A stretch of DNA of 64,000 bases from Kineosporia babensis. Lineage in GTDB: Bacteria; Actinomycetota; Actinomycetes; Actinomycetales; Kineosporiaceae. Location: positions 124,001 through 188,000 of the forward strand of contig NZ_JAJOMB010000013.1 in the NCBI RefSeq assembly GCF_021129305.1, written 5' to 3'. How positions within the stretch are numbered: position 1 is the first letter of the stretch; the number at the start of each line of letters is the position of its first letter. Under the pieces are notes generated by a model. The model saw only the letters and a program-made list of their open reading frames with translations, ran no database searches and was not told the DNA's origin. Positions 24,135-32,583 of this stretch are shown here, one piece after another. The position numbers and the translations under genes are program-made.

Positions 24135-25007
24135 TTACAGGTAGGGCGTGCGGTACCGCAGGCTGCCTTCCAGCCGGCCGACCGCCATGCCCGCCACCGT
24201 GGCGAAGCGGGCCCGGCCCTCGGGGTTGAGCACACCGGGCAGGGCGAGCAGTACCCGCGCCCAGCTGCCGATCGCTTGCCGAGGCCCGCGCCGCGGCATG
24301 CCCTGCTGGCGGAACTTGCGGTACAGCACCACTTCGCCCACGCCGTAACCGCGCTCCTGCTCGAAGATCTGGCGCGGGCCGGTGCGGTAGCGGTAGTGCA
24401 GCACCGCGCCGGGCACGAAGCTCGCGGGCACTCCCACCGCGGCCAGGCGCCAGGAGATGTCCAGGTCGTGCTGGGTGGGCAGCGACTCGTCGAAGCCCTG
24501 GACCTTGGTGATCGCCTCGCGCCGGGCACCCATCGAAGCGCCGACCACGGCGGGCAGATAGCCGCAGTACTCGTCGATCCGGTGGCTCTGCAGCAGGTCA
24601 CGCCGGGCCCGGACGGCCGGCGGGTTCAGCCGCTCGACGTCGAGCTCACCCCCGACGTACGGCTCGGTGGCCAGGGCCTGGGCCATCTTCTCCAGGTAGC
24701 CCGGGGCCAGCAGGTCGTCGCTGTCGACGAAGACGAAGACCTCGCCGGTGGTCTGCGCGATGCCGTGGTTCAGCGCCGTGGCCTGAAAACCGGGCTTCGG
24801 CACCGGCAGGACCCGGAAGTTGGGCAGCCGGTCGGCGAAACGCTGGGCAACCGGGATGGTGGCGTCGCTCGAGCCGTTGTCCACGACGACGACTTCCCAC
24901 CAGCCCGGATACTCCTGGAGCGCGATCGAGTCCAGGGTGTCGGCCAGCGTGGAGGCGCTGTTGCGGCAGCAGATCACCACGCTCAGCGTGGGAAGGCCGG
25001 CGCTCAT
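24135..25007 (-). CDS. family 2 glycosyltransferase, copy A
   Basis: 290 aa, GT-A fold. LSVVICCRNSASTLADTL begins the nucleotide-sugar domain, VVVVDNGSSDAT and VFVDSDDLLAPGY give the acidic metal-binding motif, and QHDLDISWRLA is the ED/DxxW-like acceptor motif. No transmembrane segment is evident, so it acts on the cytoplasmic side. The ATG at 25007 overlaps the DegT stop as ATGA. The whole pair is duplicated at 37709-39765; a stretch of about 90 bp around 24330-24420 is essentially identical to 37905-37995. The sugar and acceptor are unknown. Confidence 0.9.
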   Translation of the reverse strand: MSAGLPTLSVVICCRNSASTLADTLDSIALQEYPGWWEVVVVDNGSSDATIPVAQRFADRLPNFRVLPVPKPGFQATALNHGIAQTTGEVFVFVDSDDLLAPGYLEKMAQALATEPYVGGELDVERLNPPAVRARRDLLQSHRIDEYCGYLPAVVGASMGARREAITKVQGFDESLPTQHDLDISWRLAAVGVPASFVPGAVLHYRYRTGPRQIFEQERGYGVGEVVLYRKFRQQGMPRRGPRQAIGSWARVLLALPGVLNPEGRARFATVAGMAVGRLEGSLRYRTPYL

Positions 25008-26161
25008 CCGAAGAACGACTTAACGGCATCAATCACCCGGGACAGGGTGGCCTCCTCCATGTACGGGTGCAGCGGCAGGGTCAGCACCTGCTCGGTGGCA
25101 GCCTCGGTCACCGGCATCTCACCACGCCGGCTGCCCGCATAGAAACTGAACTCGTGGGCGCCCAGGAAATGGATGCCGCTGGCCACGCCGTGCTCGTTCA
25201 GGTGCTGGATCAGGTCCTTACGCCGGGCGCCGTCCCGCAACCGGAGCACGTAGATGTACGGCGCGACGTCCTTCCAGGCGGTGTCGAACAGCTGGACGTG
25301 ACCGGCTTCTTCCAGCCCTGCGAAGGCCTTGTCGTAGGTCCGGCAGTATTCCTGGCGGTTGTGGATGAACTCGTCGGCCTTGGCGAGTTGGGCCAGGCCG
25401 ATGGCGGCGGGGACGGAGCCGAGGTGGCAGCGGTAGCCCTGGCGGACGACGTCGAATTCCCAGTTGCGCTGGTTTTTGTAGCGGGCGTCGGTGTCTGAGT
25501 CGATGCCGAGGTGACGCAGTTCGTGGAGGGCTTGGACGTCGGCGGGGTTGGAGGTGACGACTGCGCCGCCTTCGAGGGTGGTGATGGTCTTGACCGGTCC
25601 GAAGCTGAAGCAGGTGATGTCCCCGAAAGACCCCACCGGGCGTCCTTTGCTCGAGGATCCGAAGGCGTGGGCGGCGTCCTCGATGACGCGCAGGTTGTGC
25701 TTGGCCGCGATCTCCATCAGCCGGTCGAGCTGGCAGGGCAGGCCCAGGTAGTCGACGGCGAGAATGGCCTTGGTCCGCTCGGTGATCAGTTCTTCCACCC
25801 GGGCCGGATCGATGCTCAGGAACCGATCTTCGATGTCGCAGAAGACGATGTCGGCGCCGGTGCGGCTCATGGCCTGGTGCCCAGCCACATACGTGAAAGC
25901 CGGAGCGATGACTTCGTCGCCGGGCCCGAGACCGATCAGCCGGGCGGCGATGTGCAGGGCCTCGGTGCACGAGTTGGTCGAGACCACCCGCCGTTCGTCC
26001 AGCCGCAGGAAACGCTCCAGCTCCAGCTCGAACTGCTGGCTGAGTTTGCCCATGCCGAGCCAGCCGGCCTCCAGCGCGGACTGGGCTGCGGCGGTGACCT
26101 CCGGGCCGAGGTACGGCCGGTACACCGGGATGCGTTCCAGAGCGGTTGTGGGGGTGGGCAT
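25004..26161 (-). CDS. DegT/DnrJ/EryC1/StrS aminotransferase, copy A
   Basis: 385 aa, PLP enzyme of the sugar aminotransferase family. K191 in SFGPVKTITTLEGG carries PLP; STNSCTEALHIA and EDAAHAFGS are cofactor-site motifs. It should make an amino sugar from a keto-sugar nucleotide, feeding the coupled glycosyltransferase. ATG 26161 is chosen because GAGGAG lies 4 nt before it. Parts are nearly identical at DNA level to copy B at 38593 (notably 25338-25620), while other parts have drifted, including GSSSKGRP here against GSYNQGRA there. Confidence 0.92.
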   Translation of the reverse strand: MPTPTTALERIPVYRPYLGPEVTAAAQSALEAGWLGMGKLSQQFELELERFLRLDERRVVSTNSCTEALHIAARLIGLGPGDEVIAPAFTYVAGHQAMSRTGADIVFCDIEDRFLSIDPARVEELITERTKAILAVDYLGLPCQLDRLMEIAAKHNLRVIEDAAHAFGSSSKGRPVGSFGDITCFSFGPVKTITTLEGGAVVTSNPADVQALHELRHLGIDSDTDARYKNQRNWEFDVVRQGYRCHLGSVPAAIGLAQLAKADEFIHNRQEYCRTYDKAFAGLEEAGHVQLFDTAWKDVAPYIYVLRLRDGARRKDLIQHLNEHGVASGIHFLGAHEFSFYAGSRRGEMPVTEAATEQVLTLPLHPYMEEATLSRVIDAVKSFFG

Positions 26162-26380
26162 GGGGCTCCTCATCACTCGCGTTCCACCGGGCTGGGTTAC
26201 TTGCGCGAAATGACCTAGATCACATAGAAGCTTACGTTGCGTCAAGGTTGTCCAGCAAGGAGCAACCTGAGGACCTAGGGCATATCCGGGTCCCTGTCGG
26301 ACCGCTCGGCGCAGGAGTGAGCCCGGCCCCCGCGTTTCACCCGAATCGGCTCGCCCACCTGGCGCCGTAGGCTGTCCGGC

Positions 26381-27031
26381 ATGTCGGTGACCAGGTTGCT
26401 AGTGCTGGGAGCCGTGCGTACCTTCCAGCCCACTCACGGATATTTCGTCCGCCGCGAACTGGCCAGTTGGCAGGTGGCGGAGTGGGCGCACCTGAACCCG
26501 GGATCGATCTACAACGCGCTGCGGACCCTGACCAAGGAAGGTCTGCTGGTCGAGGAGCCCGATCCGTCCGCCGGTGCCAAGAAGAAGATGGTCTACCGGC
26601 TCACCGTCGACGGCGACGCCGAGTTCCTCCGGCTCGTGCGCGAGGCGGTGTGGCAGTTGCACCCCCACGAACAGGACTGGATCAGCGCCGGCCTGTCGTT
26701 CTGGTGGGTGCTGTCCCGCGAGGAGGTGGTTGCCGCGTTGTCCGCCCGGATCAACCTGCTCGACGCCCGGATGGCCAGCATCGGGTACACGGCCCGGGAA
26801 TTGATCCCCTCCGCCCCGGGCAAGCCGGAGCATGTGGTGGAGATGTTCCACTTCCAGGATGCGTTGCTGCGCGCGGAGAAACAGTGGGTGGCGGACGTGC
26901 TGGAGCGGATCAAGGCCGGTTCCTACGGCTTCGCCGGCGAGGCTCCGGCCCCGGTCGTTCCCGGCCATGACCCGATGAGCCTGCCGAGCACAGAGCTGAA
27001 GAGGTTGGACCAGCCAGCGTCGGACCACTGA
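26381..27031 (+). CDS. PadR family transcriptional regulator
   Basis: 216 aa. The N-terminal winged helix is typical of PadR: RLLVLGAVRTFQPTHGYFVRR, then LNPGSIYNALRTLTKEGLL, with the wing YRLTVDGDAEF. The C-terminal half is helical and forms the dimer. PadR repressors often control exporters, and the DrrAB-like operon with a clean operator lies 2.4 kb away. There is no clear ribosome-binding site, so it may be leaderless. A small inverted repeat, GGTCC-N5-GGACC (26289-26303), lies upstream and may be an autoregulatory site. The 3' end overlaps the next, convergent gene. Confidence 0.88.
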   Translation: MSVTRLLVLGAVRTFQPTHGYFVRRELASWQVAEWAHLNPGSIYNALRTLTKEGLLVEEPDPSAGAKKKMVYRLTVDGDAEFLRLVREAVWQLHPHEQDWISAGLSFWWVLSREEVVAALSARINLLDARMASIGYTARELIPSAPGKPEHVVEMFHFQDALLRAEKQWVADVLERIKAGSYGFAGEAPAPVVPGHDPMSLPSTELKRLDQPASDH

Positions 27032-27584
27032 TCGGAGCTCTGCCTGGACCATCGACTGGAGCGCTGTCCGAATCGTTGCCCGGGGCGCTGAGCAGCACTC
27101 GGTTCAGCAGCACCGCGGAGGCGCCCCAGATCGCCACCCCCACCAGGTAGTGGGCGTACATCGCACCCAGGTACGAGGGCCCGCCCCAGGCGTTCGTGGT
27201 GAAGTCCGCGTCCAGTCCGCCGGTTACCTGCAGCCCGCACCGCCACAGGTCGTAGCCGTTCAGCAGGAGAAGGAAAAGCACGAGCCCCCGTCGCGCCGCC
27301 CCACCCTTGCGCAGGGTGGAACGTAGTCGCTGTCCAGCTTTTCGGCTGAAGGGGGCGGTCAAAACTCCTACCCCGCCCTGGCGCACCGCCTGCAGCAAAC
27401 TCAGCGCCACCACCATGATCAGGACAACGAAAGCCGGAAAGGCCTCGGTGCCCGGCACGTGATGCTCGGTCGGCTCACCCGCGGCCAGGTAGAACGGCAC
27501 CCCGCTGAGCACTCCGGCCCCGAACAGCCCGGCCGCAACTCCCAGGCTCTTGGTCGAAAGTTTCTTCTGCATCACTGGATTCAT
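26910..27584 (-). CDS. small integral membrane protein, function unknown
   Basis: 224 aa. About four hydrophobic segments are seen: LGVAAGLFGAGVLSGVPFYL, FPAFVVLIMVVALSLL, GLVLFLLLLNGYDLW and YLVGVAIWGASAVLLNRVLL. No family is recognised. The tail after about residue 165 is Pro/Ser/Arg-rich and lies antisense to the end of the PadR gene, overlapping it by 122 bp; this part may be non-essential read-through. The start is taken as ATG 27584 (NPVMQKKLSTK); an ATG four codons later is possible. Confidence 0.6.
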   Translation of the reverse strand: MNPVMQKKLSTKSLGVAAGLFGAGVLSGVPFYLAAGEPTEHHVPGTEAFPAFVVLIMVVALSLLQAVRQGGVGVLTAPFSRKAGQRLRSTLRKGGAARRGLVLFLLLLNGYDLWRCGLQVTGGLDADFTTNAWGGPSYLGAMYAHYLVGVAIWGASAVLLNRVLLSAPGNDSDSAPVDGPGRAPISGPTLAGPTSSALCSAGSSGHGRERPGPEPRRRSRRNRP

Positions 27585-27702
27585 GGCAGCAGCATGCGCG
27601 CTGCACCGGCCGGTCCGCGTCACTCCAGCGCATGAACCATGATTCGGGCCGTCATTCTCAGGAGTGACGCCAATCCGTCCGAACCCCGGATACCGTTCAC
27701 CA

Positions 27703-28920
27703 ATGCCCACCCGCGACGTCCTCCTGGCGCTGATCACGTTCAGTGTGTTCACCGGGCCGATCCTCAGCGGCAGTGCTGAGGGGCAGGGGCCGGTCTGGGC
27801 GATCGCGGCCTTCGGCCTGGCGGCGGCAGCCCCGCTGGCCCTGCGCCGCCGGGCCCCGGTCCCGGTGCTGCTCCTGGTATCGCTCGCGCTGATCCTGGCC
27901 GCCCTCGGCGGGATCCGCTTCACGCCGTGGGTCAGCAACTTTGGCCCGGCCTTGGGCATTGCCGTGTTCACCGTCGCCGAACGGTACCCGCGCCGCACCT
28001 CGCTGCGGCTCAGCACAGCCGCGATCGCCTGCGTCGCGGCGGCCGAACTCGTTGCCTACGGCCTGCATCCGGGCACCGAACAGAATGCCGTGCACCTCTT
28101 GATCGGTCCCGCGGGCTGGCTGCTCGGTCATGCCCTGCGCACCCGCCAGGGACTCGACCGGCAACTGCACGCCGAGCGGGCCGAACGCGCGGCTGAGGCC
28201 GAGCGCCGGATCCGGGCCGAGGAACGGCTCAAGATCTCGGCCGACGTTCACGACATCGTCTCTCACGCGCTGAGCCTGATCGCCGTACGCTCCGGCGTTG
28301 CCCGGATGGTGCTGGAACAACGCCCCGACGAGGCGAAGTCAGCGCTCACCGCGATCGAGGCCGCCAGCCGCAGCGCCCTGGACGAGCTGCGCGAGGTGCT
28401 CCGCACGATCCGGACCGGGGATGAGGACGAGGAGCCGCGCCGCCGCACCCTCGCCGACGTGCCGCCATTGGTCCAGCGGCTACGGGAGGACGGTATGCCG
28501 ATCGAGCTGGCGCAGCCCCCCGGTTCGAAAAGCTCGTCACTGATCGAGGAGACGGCCTACCGCATCGTGCAGGAAGCCTTGACGAACGTGGTCCGGCACG
28601 CCGGAAGACCAGCAACCAGCGTGAAGATCGAGCATGCTTGGGGCTCCTTGCAGATCTGCGTCCAGAACTGCCCGGGGGAGGGTCCTGCAATCGTGGCGGC
28701 GAGTTCGGCGGCAGGAGCGGGCAGCGGTCTCGGTCTCAGCGGTATGCGGCAACGTGCCGAGTTGCACGGTGGCACTTTCGAGGCCGAACCCTTGGCCGAC
28801 GGTGGCTTCCGGGTGAGAGTCGTCCTGCCCGACCCACCCGAACCCCCGGAACCCGGCCTGCTCTCATCCCCGGATGCCCGCCACGAGCGCGCACGATCAC
28901 CTCGGGCAGGCGAGCGATGA
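27703..28920 (+). CDS. two-component sensor histidine kinase, NarL/DesK type
   Basis: 405 aa. The first 145 residues contain about four or five TM helices. A HisKA_3 dimerisation domain follows with the phosphorylated His183 in SADVHDIVSHALSLIAV. The ATPase domain has YRIVQEALTNVVRHA and GSGLGLSGMRQRAELHGG. It senses a membrane or envelope signal and phosphorylates the next gene product. ATG 27703 is chosen; a GTG at 27664 in frame overlaps its own GGAG. The stop overlaps the regulator start as ATGA. Confidence 0.9.
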   Translation: MPTRDVLLALITFSVFTGPILSGSAEGQGPVWAIAAFGLAAAAPLALRRRAPVPVLLLVSLALILAALGGIRFTPWVSNFGPALGIAVFTVAERYPRRTSLRLSTAAIACVAAAELVAYGLHPGTEQNAVHLLIGPAGWLLGHALRTRQGLDRQLHAERAERAAEAERRIRAEERLKISADVHDIVSHALSLIAVRSGVARMVLEQRPDEAKSALTAIEAASRSALDELREVLRTIRTGDEDEEPRRRTLADVPPLVQRLREDGMPIELAQPPGSKSSSLIEETAYRIVQEALTNVVRHAGRPATSVKIEHAWGSLQICVQNCPGEGPAIVAASSAAGAGSGLGLSGMRQRAELHGGTFEAEPLADGGFRVRVVLPDPPEPPEPGLLSSPDARHERARSPRAGER

Positions 28921-29624
28921 CCGACGTCTCTGTTCTGGTGGTCGATGACGAGGCCCTGATTCGCGCGGGATTCCGGGTGCTGCTCGACGCCGCCCCCGGA
29001 TACACCTGCGTGGGCGAGGCCGGCGACGGGGCCACCGCGGTGCGTCAATGCCGAGCGCTCCGGCCGGACGTGGTGCTGATGGACATCCGCATGCCGATCA
29101 TGGACGGGCTGGAAGCGACTCAGCACATCGCCAGTGACGAGTCGCTGGAGAGCCGGGTCCTGATCGTCACCACGTTCGGCGAGGACCCTCACGTCTTCGC
29201 CGCCCTGCGCGGTGGGGCCAGCGGTTTCGTGCTGAAGGACACGCCGCCCGAAGACCTGCTCACCGCGATCACCGTCACCGCGTCGGGCGAATCCCTGCTC
29301 TCGCCCAGGCTCACCACCCGTCTGGTGCGCGCGTTCGTTCGTACCGAGCCCAGGAAACGTCCGGTGCAACGACCGGAGCTGGCTCTGCTGACCGAGCGGG
29401 AGCGCGAGATCCTGCTACGGGTGGCCTCGGGCCGGTCCAACACCGAGATCGCCGACGATCTGATGGTCTCCCTCAACACGGTGAAGACGCATGTCAGCCG
29501 TCTGCTCACCAAGCTCAGGGCCCGGGACCGGGTGCAGTTGGTGGTGCTGGCCTACGAGAGCAGCCTGGTCACCCCAGGTACCTGGGGAGAGGCGCAAGCA
29601 GGACGGGCGAGGCCGCCGGGCTGA
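28917..29624 (+). CDS. response regulator, NarL/LuxR family
   Basis: 235 aa. Receiver domain 1-120 with phosphoacceptor Asp56 (VVLMDIRMP), acidic pair D10/D11 and the Lys in VLKD. A LuxR helix-turn-helix lies at about 155-215 (LTEREREILLRVASG, then SNTEIADDLMVSLNTVKTHV). Translationally coupled to the kinase gene. Targets are unknown; the membrane protein gene and the pot operon are the nearest. Confidence 0.93.
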   Translation: MTDVSVLVVDDEALIRAGFRVLLDAAPGYTCVGEAGDGATAVRQCRALRPDVVLMDIRMPIMDGLEATQHIASDESLESRVLIVTTFGEDPHVFAALRGGASGFVLKDTPPEDLLTAITVTASGESLLSPRLTTRLVRAFVRTEPRKRPVQRPELALLTEREREILLRVASGRSNTEIADDLMVSLNTVKTHVSRLLTKLRARDRVQLVVLAYESSLVTPGTWGEAQAGRARPPG

Positions 29625-29767
29625 GGGATCAGGAGGACGAGCGGATCGAGCGGGGTAATAAGAGTGGCCGGATCAGCGGGGCAGGCAGCGTCCTGTCGGT
29701 TCTGCACGGTCGGCGGCAGGTGCGGTGCGAAATTCTCATGTTCCGTAGTTGCTGGGGCCGGGACGGG

Positions 29768-30556
29768 TCACAGCCGCCGGGAACGCCGCCAGCGGAACAG
29801 TTCGGCCGCCAGCACCAGGCCCATCGCCAGCAGGAACATGGCCGAGCCGATCACGTAGGCATCGGCCGGAATGCCGCGCTGGGCCGAGACATACACGAAC
29901 TTCGGGAACGTGTTCACGTCGCCGGAGACGAAGTTGGTGATGATGAAGTCGTCGAAGGAGAGGCTGAAGGCCAGCAGCGCGGCGCCGGCGATACCCGGCG
30001 CCACCAGGGGCAGGGTGATCCGGCGGAAGGTCTCGAACTCGTTGGCGTACAGGTCCTGCGCGGCCTGCTCCAGGCGCGGGTCCAGCGAGGCGATCCGGGC
30101 CTTCACCGCCACCACCACGAAGCTGATGCTGAACATCACGTGCGCGATGACGATCGTGGCCGTCCCCAGCGGCACCCGCAGGTTCAGGAACAGCGTCAGC
30201 AGCGAGGCCGCCAGCACCACCTCCGGGGTGGCCATCGGCAGGAAGATCAGCAGGTTGGTCGGGGTCCGGCCGCGAAACCGGTACCGGGCCAGGGCGAACG
30301 CCACCATGGTGCCGAGCACGGTGGCGATCAGGGTCGAGGCCAGGCCGATCTTCAGGCTGTTGCCCAGCGCCGAGCAGACCTCCGGGGCCCCGCACGGGTT
30401 GGTCCAGTTCTCCAGCGTGAATCCGCGCCAGGTCAGGTTGGAGCGGGCCGGCTGGTTGAAGCTGAACACCATCACGTAGGCGATCGGGGTGAAGATGTAG
30501 GCGAAGGCCAGCACGCCGTAGATGTGCAGGGCGTGCTTCGACAACCAGCGGCTCAT
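29768..30556 (-). CDS. potC: spermidine/putrescine ABC transporter permease PotC
   Basis: 262 aa with six TM helices. The cytoplasmic EAA loop reads EQAAQDLYANEFETFRRITLP, where it contacts the ATPase. ATG 30556 overlaps the potB stop as ATGA. Last gene of potDABC on the minus strand. With PotB it forms the polyamine channel. Assignment to PotC over other type-III permeases rests on family pattern and on the polyamine-catabolic genes beside it. No terminator is evident after it. Confidence 0.88.
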   Translation of the reverse strand: MSRWLSKHALHIYGVLAFAYIFTPIAYVMVFSFNQPARSNLTWRGFTLENWTNPCGAPEVCSALGNSLKIGLASTLIATVLGTMVAFALARYRFRGRTPTNLLIFLPMATPEVVLAASLLTLFLNLRVPLGTATIVIAHVMFSISFVVVAVKARIASLDPRLEQAAQDLYANEFETFRRITLPLVAPGIAGAALLAFSLSFDDFIITNFVSGDVNTFPKFVYVSAQRGIPADAYVIGSAMFLLAMGLVLAAELFRWRRSRRL

Positions 30557-31455
30557 ACCAGTTCCTCGGTTCCGGCCCGGCGCACGTACAGGATCACCAG
30601 CACCAGGATGATCGCCATCAGGATGAAGCTGAGCGCGGCCGCCGTCGGGTAGTCCACCACCCGGAAGAAGCGGCTCTCCACCACGTTCCCGATCATCGTG
30701 GTGCGGGTGTTGCCGAGCAGCGCGGCGTTCACGTAGTCCCCGGAGGCCGGGATGAAGGTGAGCAGGGTGCCGGCCACCACCCCGGGCATCGACAACGGGA
30801 AGGTGACCTTGCGCAGCACGGTGAAGCTGGTGCCGTACAGGTCGCCGCCGGCCTCGATCAGCCGCGGGTCGATGCGTTCCAGGCTGGAGTACAGCGGCAG
30901 CACCATGAACGGCAGGAAGTTGTAGGTGATCCCGGCGACCACGGCGATCGGGCTGGCCGTCACCGCCAGGTCCGAGGGGATCAGGTGCAGCCACTTCAGC
31001 GCCGAGACCACCCAGCCGTCGTCGGCCAGGATCTGCCGCCAGGCCAGGGTGCGCAGCACGAAGCTGGTGAAGAACGGCGCCACCACCAGGACCAGCAGCA
31101 GGTTGCGCAGCCGGCCCGCGCGGAAGGCGATCAGGTAGGCCAGCGGGTAGCCGATCGCCAGGCACAGCAGCGTGGCCAGGATCGAGTAGAAGAACGAGCG
31201 GGCGAAATGGCCGCGGTAGGCGCTGATCGCGTCCCAGTAGTTGGCCAGGTGGAAGGTCTGCACGAACTCGCCGGGCAGGCCGCTGCCGGAGGGAGTCTGG
31301 GTGGAGGTGCCGGCCAGCGTGAAGATCGGCACGACGAAGAAGACGCCGAGCCAGAGCAGGCCGGGGATCAGCAGGAGCAGGACGGTCCGCAGCTGACGGC
31401 CGGAGGCCCGGGGCAGCTCGTCCGGCTCCACCGAGGCCGGGGTAAGAGCAGCCAT
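30553..31455 (-). CDS. potB: spermidine/putrescine ABC transporter permease PotB
   Basis: 300 aa, six TM helices after an N-terminal cytoplasmic stretch. The EAA loop (PRLIEAGGDLYGTSFTVLRK) and the preceding YNFLPFMVLPLYSSLERID are characteristic of PotB. ATG 31455 lies 3 nt after the potA stop. It pairs with PotC in the membrane. Confidence 0.9.
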   Translation of the reverse strand: MAALTPASVEPDELPRASGRQLRTVLLLLIPGLLWLGVFFVVPIFTLAGTSTQTPSGSGLPGEFVQTFHLANYWDAISAYRGHFARSFFYSILATLLCLAIGYPLAYLIAFRAGRLRNLLLVLVVAPFFTSFVLRTLAWRQILADDGWVVSALKWLHLIPSDLAVTASPIAVVAGITYNFLPFMVLPLYSSLERIDPRLIEAGGDLYGTSFTVLRKVTFPLSMPGVVAGTLLTFIPASGDYVNAALLGNTRTTMIGNVVESRFFRVVDYPTAAALSFILMAIILVLVILYVRRAGTEELV

Positions 31456-31458
31456 CGC

Positions 31459-32580
31459 TCAGTCCTCCAAGGTGGACTCGACGCCCGCCCCGGCGTCACC
31501 GGCCAGGCCGAAGCTGTGGTCCGGCTCCCAGGCCAGTTGCACCGCCGAGCCGTCGGAGAAACGTTCGCCGATGCCCAGGTTCTGCGCGAACACGGTGAGG
31601 TTCTGACCCCACGGCATCCGCACCAGGTACTGCGTGGAGACACCCAGGTAGCTGGCGTCCAGCACGACGCCGCCGGTCAGCTGGTTCAGCCCGGAGGGCA
31701 CCGGATCGGCCGCACTGTGCAGACGGATCTTCTCCGGGCGGACGCCGAGCAGCAGCTCGCCCTCACTCGAACAGCGGTCGGTGCGGATCCGCAGCTTCTG
31801 CCCACCGACGTCCACCATTGTGTACTGGCCGTCGGTGCCCGAGCGGGTGACCGCCACCAGGTTGGACTGGCCCAGGAAGTTGGCCACGAAAGTGGTTCCC
31901 GGCGCCTCGTACAGCTCCGCGGGCGCACCCAGCTGCTCGATCTTCCCGTGGTTCATCACCGCCACCCGGTCGGCCATCGTCATGGCCTCTTCCTGGTCGT
32001 GCGTGACATGCACGAAGGTGATGCCGACCTCGGTCTGGATCCGTTTGAGCTCGATCTGCATCTGGCGGCGCAGTTTCAGGTCCAGCGCCCCCAGCGGCTC
32101 GTCCAGCAGCAGCACCTGCGGCCGGTTCACCACGGCCCGGGCCAGGGCGATGCGCTGCTGCTGCCCACCGGACAGCTGGGCCGGCCGGCGCTGGGCCAGA
32201 TGCCCCAGCTCGACCAGGTCGAGGGCCTCCAGTGCCTGCTTCTTCACGTCCTTGACCCCGCGCCGGCGCAGACCGAAGGCCACGTTCTCGAACACCGAAA
32301 GGTGCGGGAACAACGCGTAGTTCTGGAAGACGGTGTTCACCGGCCGCTGGTACGGCTTCTTCTCGGTGACGTCCAGATCGCCCAGGTGGATCGATCCGCC
32401 GGTGGGTTCCTCCAGGCCGGCGATCATCCGCAGCGTGGTGGTCTTGCCGCAGCCGGAAGGCCCGAGCAGGGCGAAGAACTCACCCTGGGAGATGGTCAGG
32501 TCGAGCCCGTCGACGGCCGTGAACCCGGAGAACCGCTTGGTCAGCCCGGTCAGCCGCAGGTCCGATCGCGAGGCGGTCAT
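31459..32580 (-). CDS. potA: spermidine/putrescine ABC transporter ATP-binding protein PotA
   Basis: 373 aa. Nucleotide-binding domain 1-240: Walker A GPSGCGKTTT, signature LSGGQQQRIALAR, Walker B VLLLDEPLGALD, switch VTHDQEEA. The C-terminal 130 residues form the TOBE/OB domain (GVRPEKIRL) that can inhibit import when substrate accumulates. ATG 32580 is 3 nt after potD. Length and QNYALFPHLSV are typical of PotA. Confidence 0.93.
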   Translation of the reverse strand: MTASRSDLRLTGLTKRFSGFTAVDGLDLTISQGEFFALLGPSGCGKTTTLRMIAGLEEPTGGSIHLGDLDVTEKKPYQRPVNTVFQNYALFPHLSVFENVAFGLRRRGVKDVKKQALEALDLVELGHLAQRRPAQLSGGQQQRIALARAVVNRPQVLLLDEPLGALDLKLRRQMQIELKRIQTEVGITFVHVTHDQEEAMTMADRVAVMNHGKIEQLGAPAELYEAPGTTFVANFLGQSNLVAVTRSGTDGQYTMVDVGGQKLRIRTDRCSSEGELLLGVRPEKIRLHSAADPVPSGLNQLTGGVVLDASYLGVSTQYLVRMPWGQNLTVFAQNLGIGERFSDGSAVQLAWEPDHSFGLAGDAGAGVESTLED

Positions 32581-32583
32581 GCC

